A stretch of 9,340 nt of DNA from NCBI GenBank assembly GCA_031548835.1, contig JAVBQS010000134.1, forward strand, positions 1-9,340. The letters are read 5' to 3'. Both the position numbers and the translations under genes were made by a program. This document shows positions 1 through 5,578 of this stretch, in pieces. How positions within the stretch are numbered: the stretch's first letter is position 1; every line of letters begins with the position of its first letter. The stretch is from WQTU01 sp031548835. GTDB lineage: Bacteria; Spirochaetota; Spirochaetia; CADAEX01. The notes under the pieces were generated by a model. That model was not told where the DNA came from. It ran no database searches and was given only the letters and a program-made list of their open reading frames with translations.

Positions 1-138
1 TCAATGCCAAGATCAAAACATTTAAGATTATGACATATCCATACCGGAATCATTGCAGTAGGCATTTTCTGAGAATGTCACTTATTTGTGCTATCATCAA
101 CTTGGATTTACATGTTTAAGTGGGTTATCGAACAAGTC
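1..138 (+). mobile_element. Right end of an IS5-type insertion sequence (truncated by window edge)
   Basis: The window opens inside an insertion sequence. It holds the last codons of a transposase, a 4-base gap after the stop codon, and then a terminal repeat GTTATCGAACAAGTC at 124-138. The same repeat, with one or two changes, bounds the element at 5171-5507, which supports calling 138 the outer boundary. The flank after the repeat is TAATA. The left end and most of the transposase lie outside the window, so completeness and activity cannot be judged. The IS ends only about 30 bp beyond the stop codon of the histidine kinase gene, and its transposase is convergent with that operon. Confidence 0.75.
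3..119 (+). CDS. IS5-type DDE transposase, C-terminal 38 residues (5' end outside window)
   Basis: The frame beginning at position 3 is open to a TAA at 117-119 and starts NAKIKTFKI, continuing with YPYRNHCSRHFLRMSLICAIINLD. This resembles the C-terminal segment of IS5-superfamily transposases, where a conserved asparagine-rich stretch (N-A-x-I-K-x-F-K followed by a Y/F-R-N-R basic run and a hydrophobic L-I-x-x-I-x-N-x-x-L helix) follows the last catalytic acidic residue. The catalytic residues themselves lie upstream of the window. The stop codon falls 4 bases before the terminal inverted repeat, as expected for a compact IS. The segment is intact, but a fragment this short cannot show whether the whole gene is functional. 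The exact IS family is inferred from recalled family patterns. Confidence 0.7.
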   Translation, partial: NAKIKTFKIMTYPYRNHCSRHFLRMSLICAIINLDLHV

Positions 139-142
139 TAAT

Positions 143-168
143 AAAAAATAATTATGCAAATCCTGCAT
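143..168 (-). terminator. Weak terminator-like hairpin after the kinase gene
   Basis: Read on the minus strand just past the kinase stop codon, the arms ATGCA (164-168) and TGCAT (154-158) flank a 5-base loop, and a run of six T follows at 143-148. The stem is only 5 bp, so this would be a weak Rho-independent terminator at best. It sits in the 30-bp strip between the operon and the IS end. Confidence 0.25.
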
Positions 169-3100
169 TTAAGCATGCTGCAAATAACGTCTTAATATGT
201 TATTTACTTCATCATAATTCAGCGGTTTGCCTATATGGGCATTCATACCTGCAGCCAGACATTTTTCAATATCTTCACGGAATACATTTGCAGTCATGGC
301 TATAATTGGAATTTCCAAAGCTTGTTTATAAGGTAATTTTCTGATTCTGCGGGTAGCCTCATAACCGTCCATCTCCGGCATATGGATATCCATAAAGATA
401 ATCTTGTAACGGTCCATGTCAGCTTCAAACATTTCCAGCGCCTCGCGTCCGGTCCCGGCACACTCTATAAGAAGGCCGGTATGTTCAAACAAAGCAATTA
501 CAATTTCTCTGTTAATTTCCACATCTTCGGCCAGGAGAATATACTGACCAGCATAGCATCTGTTTTGGTCATCATCCCTGGCCTGCTGCGGAAGCACAGT
601 ACTGCCTACACATTTGCTGATACAATCAGCCACACTTGATGCAAAGATCGGCTTGGCAAGAAATTTATCCGCCCCTGCCTGTTTGGCTTCCTCTTCAATA
701 CGTCCCCACTCAGCCGCAGAAATCATTATCACTACAGACTGTTTTCCCAGAGTCTTAATTCTGCGAGTCAGCTCTACTCCATTCATATCAGGCATTTTCC
801 AGTCCACAAAGCAGATATCAAAAAGTGTTCCCTGCTCAATAAGCAGCAAAGCTTCCTCGCCGCTTTGAGCTATCTGCAATTTGCCAATACCCAGCCTGGC
901 AGCAATGCTCTGAAAATAATCCAACTGTTCACGGGAATCATCAGCCACCATTATCCGAAGATGTGACCAATCAGCCAATGGATTGCATATCCCAAGAGTC
1001 TGCCGGTTGCTCACCTTTAACCTGATTCTAAAAACAAAGGCTGAACCTTTCCCAGGTTCCGACTCTACCCATATTTGCCCACCCATCATTTCTACTATAT
1101 GTTTGGAGATGGGTAATCCAAGCCCTGTTCCGCCATATTTGCGGGCCGTGCTATTATCAGCCTGCATAAAAGACTCAAAGAGATGGGCCTGCTTTTCCTT
1201 GATTATACCAATGCCTGTGTCATTTACAGTAATCTGTACTGTACAAGTATTGTTATCGGAGTCTATGAGTTTTGCATCCAGAGTTATGATACCTCCGGAT
1301 GGAGTGAATTTTACTGCATTGCCAAGCAAGTTGGCCACAACCTGGGCAATGCGCTGGTCATCGCCGACCAGAACCTGAGGAATGTTTTCATCCAGATGCA
1401 CAATAAATTGCTGCTCTTTTTCATCAACCCGGAAAGTAATAACATTTACAACTTTTTGCAGCATCTGTTCAAAATTAAAATCTGTTTCAGAAAGTTCAAA
1501 TTTGTTTGCCTCAATTTTCGACATATCAAGAATATCGTTTATAACCCCAAGAAGGTGCTTGGAAGCATCGCTGATTTTTTCGAGGCAATAATCTTTCTGC
1601 TGGATATCCCTGGATTTTTGGGCAATCATGGTCATGCCGATAATTGCATTCATAGGTGTCCTGATTTCATGGCTCATACTGGAGAGAAAATTTGATTTTG
1701 CATGGTTGGCGCTTTCTGCTGTTTCTTTTGCCCTGGTAATAACTGTGGTATCGCTCATTGCCAGCAATATACAAAACCCAGGCGATATGTTTTCAAGTTC
1801 TGTACTGGTTCGGCGTAATGTGAGGGCATAATTATAGGTCTCACCCTGTCTATCCTTTATGGCCAAGTTTAAGGAACAGATATCTCCATCAGATATGTCA
1901 GTTTTATTAGAAAAAAGTCTATCAATTCCGCAGGAATAAGATTCATTTTTTTCACTATTGGCCAAGGATGACAGTATATCAACATCATCAGGATCCAGAT
2001 TGTGGCGCATAAGGATTTGGTTCATAGCAGTATTGCAGTAGATGAGCCGCCGCATACCGTCAAACAGCGCAAGAGCGCCTGGAGCAGCATCCAGGTACTT
2101 ACAGAAAATATCTAACGCAGCATTTGCGCCATCAATGATATGATAATAGTCTCCCTGAAAATCAGAAACTTCTACCCGCTTGGTAAGATATCCTGAGCGC
2201 ACAGTCTGGCTCAAACTGGCGATACGCTGGATCATCTTCTGAATAACTGCAGACATGGTGGCAAACACTATTGCAAGCTGCCCTATTTCATCTTCCCTTT
2301 CAGCAAGATGTCCAGGCAGTTTCTGTTCAAAATCACCTCTGGCCAGGTTTTGAGCGCTGTATGTGATAGTCTTTAATGGATTGGTAAGCGCTTTTTTTAC
2401 AAGCGTCCTAAACAAAGCAATAAATAATATCAGAAGAAAAACCATCACTGCCGCACTGATAAAAATAGCCTGATTCCTGGGAGCGCTGAATGTGCTGTCC
2501 GGCACCCTGATTCCCAATGACCAGCGGGTGCCGCGGATAGGAGCATAGCTGATAAACATAGAACCTTCCTGCAGGGTGGTATTAAGCGCGCCTGTTTGCC
2601 CCTGCCGCATCCTCAGGATCAGCTCATCCACATCTGTTGATCCGCTCCAGAGATGGGAAAGAGTTTCCTGGGCATATACCATACCCGGATTTTTGTGTGC
2701 AATAATTCTTCCAGTATCATCAATAATAAATGCTACTCCTGCTTCGCCAATATTGATGTTATTAAGCACATATCCCAATACATCATATTCATAACTGCCG
2801 ACAAGGTATCCTTTCACTTCCTCACTATTTTGCCTGATGATAGGCACACCCATGGCAATTTCCAACCCGTTCCTTCCGATAGAAATATCTTCAATAGATA
2901 AATTGTTGCTATTCTTTATTATTGAAAAAAGCTGCCGGCCTGAAATGCTGCGGGGACAACTTTCATTGCCTGTAAGGAGGGATCCATTAATATTGTATAG
3001 GCCTATCCATACAAATTCGATACCTGAAGAATAGTTCTCTAATTGTTTCTGCTGCTGCGCCAAAGGAATAGCATCTGCAGTAAAGTAGCTGTTTTCCCTC

Positions 3101-3324
3101 ATTAGCAAAAAATGGTCTGCCATGGTATGAAGATTTGCTTCTACACTCTTGGCTGCCATCTGTGCTGTAGGCTGCAGAATATTCAGTGTTATGGAATTTG
3201 TCAGTGTTGACATAAAATGGATCATGACTGCCACCAGGCAGAGGCCCAGACTGACTACTCCTAAACAGGTAAGCATGATTATTCTGCCAGCTATGCTTTT
3301 TTCACCTCTTTTTTTATTATTCAT
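169..3324 (-). CDS. Membrane hybrid sensor histidine kinase with CACHE sensor, HAMP, PAS and two receivers
   Basis: A 1051-residue inner-membrane sensor kinase that would autophosphorylate and relay phosphate to its own receivers. Order: short cytoplasmic lead; TM1 about 13-37; extracytoplasmic double-CACHE-like region about 39-285 (IDDTGRIIAHKNPG near 201); TM2 about 286-307; HAMP about 309-365 with a second HAMP-like stretch to about 405; PAS-like domain about 411-527; DHp with phospho-acceptor His552 in SMSHEIRTPMN; ATPase domain with N-box Asn665/Asn669, DTGIGI at 702 and GGTGLGL at 731. Receiver 1 (about 789-906) has Asp795/Asp796, Asp841, Ser869, Lys891. Receiver 2 (about 927-1048) has Glu933/Asp934, Asp979, Thr1011, Lys1033. 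All key residues are present. There is no HPt domain, so a separate phosphotransfer partner is expected. The ATG overlaps the upstream gene by 8 bp (ATGAATAA), with GGAG 10 bases before it, suggesting coupled translation. The CACHE ligand is unknown. Confidence 0.93.
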   Translation of the reverse strand: MNNKKRGEKSIAGRIIMLTCLGVVSLGLCLVAVMIHFMSTLTNSITLNILQPTAQMAAKSVEANLHTMADHFLLMRENSYFTADAIPLAQQQKQLENYSSGIEFVWIGLYNINGSLLTGNESCPRSISGRQLFSIIKNSNNLSIEDISIGRNGLEIAMGVPIIRQNSEEVKGYLVGSYEYDVLGYVLNNINIGEAGVAFIIDDTGRIIAHKNPGMVYAQETLSHLWSGSTDVDELILRMRQGQTGALNTTLQEGSMFISYAPIRGTRWSLGIRVPDSTFSAPRNQAIFISAAVMVFLLILFIALFRTLVKKALTNPLKTITYSAQNLARGDFEQKLPGHLAEREDEIGQLAIVFATMSAVIQKMIQRIASLSQTVRSGYLTKRVEVSDFQGDYYHIIDGANAALDIFCKYLDAAPGALALFDGMRRLIYCNTAMNQILMRHNLDPDDVDILSSLANSEKNESYSCGIDRLFSNKTDISDGDICSLNLAIKDRQGETYNYALTLRRTSTELENISPGFCILLAMSDTTVITRAKETAESANHAKSNFLSSMSHEIRTPMNAIIGMTMIAQKSRDIQQKDYCLEKISDASKHLLGVINDILDMSKIEANKFELSETDFNFEQMLQKVVNVITFRVDEKEQQFIVHLDENIPQVLVGDDQRIAQVVANLLGNAVKFTPSGGIITLDAKLIDSDNNTCTVQITVNDTGIGIIKEKQAHLFESFMQADNSTARKYGGTGLGLPISKHIVEMMGGQIWVESEPGKGSAFVFRIRLKVSNRQTLGICNPLADWSHLRIMVADDSREQLDYFQSIAARLGIGKLQIAQSGEEALLLIEQGTLFDICFVDWKMPDMNGVELTRRIKTLGKQSVVIMISAAEWGRIEEEAKQAGADKFLAKPIFASSVADCISKCVGSTVLPQQARDDDQNRCYAGQYILLAEDVEINREIVIALFEHTGLLIECAGTGREALEMFEADMDRYKIIFMDIHMPEMDGYEATRRIRKLPYKQALEIPIIAMTANVFREDIEKCLAAGMNAHIGKPLNYDEVNNILRRYLQHA

Positions 3325-3814
3325 TCTCCGGATACTCCGTTAATTCAATAAACACAACATTCTCATCACCAGCTATAGCCTGAGAAATTGCAGCTCTGAC
3401 CAACTGCTGAAAAGAAAAATGGGAATGTGTTGCCCCGGCAATCACATCCACCTTTTCCGGGTCCTGACGGTTCAAAAGCGCTTCAGAGTAATCACGGGTA
3501 TACTTGTTCGGATATGTGCCATCCTCGGCATTCATCTGCCTCATATATCTCATATCCCAGGATTTAATAAATCCGCTGGAATTCTTTGCATTATAGTCCA
3601 CAGTAATAATGGTATTTTTGGAAACAGAGATAGTTATATATTCTTTCCAGCCATGTTTATCAAAGACAGCAGCCTCGGCTGTATAAAAACCATCATGCAT
3701 TTCATTGTTTTTTTCTTTGCAGGAAAGGAGAAGCAGTGTTGCCAATAAAGCAAAAAGCAACAGTTTCAGTTTAATGTCTTTTTGTATTCCATGGCTTTTA
3801 AAAATCATAGGCAT
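3317..3814 (-). CDS. FMN-binding-domain lipoprotein
   Basis: A 165-residue predicted lipoprotein. Residues 1-32 form a signal peptide (basic stretch, hydrophobic core about 18-30) ending in LLSC with Cys32 as the lipidation site. The lipobox is relaxed, of the kind tolerated in spirochaetes. The rest matches an FMN_bind domain (about 41-150): DGFYTAEA at 41, GWKEYITI, SGFIKSWDM at 80, DGTYPNKY at 98, and the flavin site DVIAGATHS at 123-131. In this family ApbE/Ftp-type transferases attach FMN to the Thr of a D-x-x-S/T-G-A-T motif, here Thr129. Position 126 is Ala instead of the usual Ser/Thr, so covalent flavinylation is plausible but unproven. The gene overlaps the binding-protein gene by 17 bp and the kinase by 8 bp, so it is the middle cistron. 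No clear Shine-Dalgarno precedes the ATG. A second ATG two codons on (3808) is equally possible. Its role between a binding protein and a kinase is inferred as redox sensing or electron transfer. Confidence 0.82.
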   Translation of the reverse strand: MPMIFKSHGIQKDIKLKLLLFALLATLLLLSCKEKNNEMHDGFYTAEAAVFDKHGWKEYITISVSKNTIITVDYNAKNSSGFIKSWDMRYMRQMNAEDGTYPNKYTRDYSEALLNRQDPEKVDVIAGATHSHFSFQQLVRAAISQAIAGDENVVFIELTEYPENE

Positions 3815-4868
3815 CTACATTTTCTGCTGTATATTCAGTGCGGTTGGGCAGAAGTATTACCCCGGAATCCTGTGCAGTATAAGCAGATGGATCCAATACT
3901 GTGTTAGGCATCATTGTTACAATGCCAATATCTGGCACATCTATTTTATCACCCACTTTCAGCTTGTTGCCTAAAGCCAGATAGTAGGCCAGGTAACAAC
4001 CCAGAGCCCCCTGCACTTGGCAATCCCAAAGGCCCCAGCGTTCAACAATGCCAGCCTTGCAATATTCCCTCATTGCATTTGGAGAGGCAAATCCTGTAAT
4101 TGTGACATCTGCAGAGTTGAGCCCCGCCTCTTTTGCTGCCTGTGCCTGTCCCGGCAGCGAAGTGGAATCATTGCAGATAATAAGATCAATATCAGGATGC
4201 TGTGCAAATATTTTTTTACCTGCCGAAAGAGCAAGTGAGGGATCCTGCCGGCTATAGTAATTTTCAGGTTCTACATTAACCCAGTTTGGATAGGCGGATT
4301 TAATATATGCTTCGCCTGCCTTATTCCAGGAATTCTGGTCCGCAACAATGTCCTGGGAATAATGCCAAGCATACCTTATCCTATCCTCTGTTGGGCTTTT
4401 GCCCCGGTTTGCCAGGCTTTTGGCGCCCATTTCAACCAGCATTATTCCTAACTGATCCGGCGTTCCCTGTGAAACCATCAGCATTCGTGCATCTCCTGAA
4501 ACATCAGAATCCCATGTAACTGTGGAAATGCCGGCTGCCATAGCCTCCTTCATCACCCTATCCAGCGCTGCTGCATCCAGCGCTGATACACAGATAGCAC
4601 TAGCCTTCTCATTAATAGCTTTTTTTATAATAGCTATTTGTTCATCTATGGCTGCCCTGGGGCTGCCCTGGTAATCCACTATAAAATTGTGTTTTTCAGC
4701 ATAGGCTTGGGCTCCACGGTTAGCTGCTTCAAAAAAGGCATTGCCTGTCAACTTGGGGACAAACACCACCCGGATATCTTCTTTCTGTACGTTGCTTCTT
4801 TTGCTGCATCCAGTCAGCATACAGATAATAAGGCATAAAAATATTATCCAAGTTAGAATTTTCTTCAC
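3798..4868 (-). CDS. LsrB-like substrate-binding lipoprotein (AI-2/rhamnose-type periplasmic binding family)
   Basis: A 356-residue extracytoplasmic binding protein of the Peripla_BP_4 class. I chose the GTG at 4868 over an ATG at 4901 because a strong Shine-Dalgarno (AAGAAGGGGG) lies 5 bases before it and the protein then begins MKKILTWIIF, a clean lipoprotein signal ending in LTGC with Cys21 lipidated. From memory it follows LsrB along its length: VPKLTG (Lys39), TWDSD (Asp120), ADQNSW (Asp177, Gln178), TGFASPNAMREY, WGLWD, and a C-terminus ending YDF. Lys, Asp and Asp-Gln match four of the six AI-2 contacts of Salmonella LsrB. The other two (Pro220, Ala222) are replaced by Asn233 and Ser235 in CNDSTSLP. 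The ligand could be AI-2, a deoxysugar such as rhamnose, or another sugar. It is the first gene of the operon and no permease or ATPase is visible, so a sensing role with the downstream kinase is inferred. Confidence 0.88.
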   Translation of the reverse strand: MKKILTWIIFLCLIICMLTGCSKRSNVQKEDIRVVFVPKLTGNAFFEAANRGAQAYAEKHNFIVDYQGSPRAAIDEQIAIIKKAINEKASAICVSALDAAALDRVMKEAMAAGISTVTWDSDVSGDARMLMVSQGTPDQLGIMLVEMGAKSLANRGKSPTEDRIRYAWHYSQDIVADQNSWNKAGEAYIKSAYPNWVNVEPENYYSRQDPSLALSAGKKIFAQHPDIDLIICNDSTSLPGQAQAAKEAGLNSADVTITGFASPNAMREYCKAGIVERWGLWDCQVQGALGCYLAYYLALGNKLKVGDKIDVPDIGIVTMMPNTVLDPSAYTAQDSGVILLPNRTEYTAENVDAYDF

Positions 4869-5064
4869 TATAGCCCCCTTCTTTACAATTAAGTGAATCA
4901 TTTAATAATTATTTACAAAATACAATGTACGGGGATATATACCATTATTTCAACAATTGCCAGCTTACAGATGTGTTCAATAAATAAAATGTATATATAT
5001 TGATGCAAACACAACACTCTGATAGCTTGATAGCAAAAGTAGGTACCCACAACTTCACATATAT
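4869..5064 (-). other. Long untranslated leader of the three-gene operon
   Basis: If transcription begins about 7 bases past the -10 box, the leader is close to 196 nt. It is AT-rich. The only pattern I see is a tandem pair of GCTATCA (minus strand; 5028-5034 and 5020-5026, one base apart) roughly 30-45 bases past the predicted start, which could be a protein-binding site. I recognise no known riboswitch core and no terminator-like hairpin with a T-run in it. The rest of the 4869-5170 gap shows nothing else I can support. Confidence 0.35.
4874..4884 (-). promoter_or_regulatory. Shine-Dalgarno that sets the GTG start of the binding protein
   Basis: Read on the minus strand this is AAAGAAGGGGG, 5 bases before GTG at 4868. 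No comparable purine run precedes the in-frame ATG at 4901, so this site decides the start and removes 11 residues from the longest reading frame. Confidence 0.75.
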
Positions 5065-5070
5065 AAGGGT

Positions 5071-5099
5071 ATTATCATAGTATATGGGAATATCGTCAA
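5071..5099 (-). promoter_or_regulatory. Sigma-70-like promoter of the binding protein-FMN lipoprotein-kinase operon
   Basis: On the minus strand TTGACG (5094-5099) and GATAAT (5071-5076) are separated by exactly 17 bp. Each box differs from consensus at one position, which is the best match in the gap upstream of the operon. The predicted start is near 5064. The promoter lies outside the MITE-like element, whose boundary is about 70 bp further upstream. Confidence 0.6.
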
Positions 5100-5189
5100 C
5101 TCTTCTTGCCTGTTTTATTATTTAGTACAATGCTGATTTATTCAATAAAATTTATTTTTTATCTATATTAGACCTGTTCGATAACTCTG

Positions 5190-5290
5190 TTAAAAGTCAT
5201 TTTACAAACATCAAATAAGCGCTAATTTGGCAGCAATGTATGATTTTTTTACTAATAGCTCATAATCTTAAAAGTTTTTTATCGTGCTGT
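5190..5290 (-). pseudogene. Decayed transposase 3' end inside the MITE-like element
   Basis: On the minus strand the stretch leading to the 5171 terminus resembles the transposase 3' end at 3-119. The 13-mer TTTAAGATTATGA occurs in both (21-33 and, reversed, 5260-5272), each about 85-95 bases from its terminal repeat, and a second shared island, CTTATTTG, follows. The MITE copy carries in-frame stops and small deletions, so it is non-functional. The homology call is by eye and the intervening bases are poorly conserved. Confidence 0.4.
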
Positions 5291-5385
5291 CCAATAAGAA
5301 TAAGTTTGCAAATTATTTTGCATAAAAATTCAAATTTAGTGAAAAATAGTTTTTATTTTGTATTTTTATGTACAAATAATGAATA

Positions 5386-5468
5386 ACCCTGTCATAGTAA
5401 ACCATGCAGGATAATAAAAAATTATTCGCAAAACTTATCTATCCTGTTATGCCTTAGCATGACAGGGT
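5386..5468. repeat. Large imperfect hairpin in the MITE-like element
   Basis: ACCCTGTCAT (5386-5395) pairs perfectly with ATGACAGGGT (5459-5468). Inside it CATGCAGGATA (5403-5413) pairs imperfectly with TATCCTGTTATG (5440-5451). The nested arms would make an 83-nt imperfect hairpin in DNA or RNA. There is no adjacent T-run on either strand to make it a standard terminator. Confidence 0.6.
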
Positions 5469-5532
5469 ATTAGACAGCCCATCATTTTTCAGGTTATTGA
5501 ACAGGTCTATTAAATGATAGCTTCTTTTTAGT

Positions 5533-5561
5533 TTGCAACGTGCGGGGAAATAAGTTATAGT
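5533..5561 (+). promoter_or_regulatory. Predicted dnaE promoter
   Basis: TTGCAA (5533-5538) and TATAGT (5556-5561) are 17 bp apart. The predicted start near 5568 would leave only about 11 nt before the dnaE ATG. The -35 box lies about 25 bp outside the MITE-like element, so the element may have replaced whatever regulatory DNA once lay upstream. Confidence 0.5.
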
Positions 5562-5578
5562 ACCAATATAGATCAATT

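Larger units (their letters stand above)
5171..5507. mobile_element. 337-bp MITE-like element related to the IS at the left edge
   Basis: The ends are GACCTGTTCGATAAC (5171-5185) and GTTATTGAACAGGTC (5493-5507), 15-bp inverted repeats with one mismatch. TATTA flanks the element on both sides (5166-5170 and 5508-5512), as a target duplication would, though a short AT-rich match could be chance. The same terminal repeat ends the IS at 124-138. The interior has no intact coding sequence. It lies between the divergent operon promoter and the dnaE promoter. It is best read as a non-autonomous or decayed derivative that the IS transposase might mobilise. Confidence 0.7.

Noticed and set aside
1183..1695. 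A 170-codon open frame on the plus strand
   Set aside because: It lies wholly inside the kinase gene in the opposite strand, resembles no family I know, and the kinase frame carries complete domain motifs across the same bases.
3798..4868. A normal ABC sugar importer locus
   Set aside because: No permease or ATPase gene is in the window and the next genes are a flavin-type lipoprotein and a kinase. A transporter encoded elsewhere cannot be excluded.
4869..4901. ATG at 4901 as start of the binding-protein gene
   Set aside because: No Shine-Dalgarno precedes it. The GTG at 4868 has a strong one and gives a canonical lipoprotein signal peptide, and the extra 11 residues would overlay that Shine-Dalgarno.
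4975..5005. Alternative promoter TTGCAT with TATTTA closer to the binding-protein gene
   Set aside because: Both boxes are poorer than the TTGACG-17-GATAAT pair and the surrounding bases are so AT-rich that such matches are expected by chance.
5009..5040. CRISPR-like or regular repeat array
   Set aside because: Only two copies of a 7-base word occur, with no spacers. Nothing elsewhere in the window shows regularly spaced repeats.
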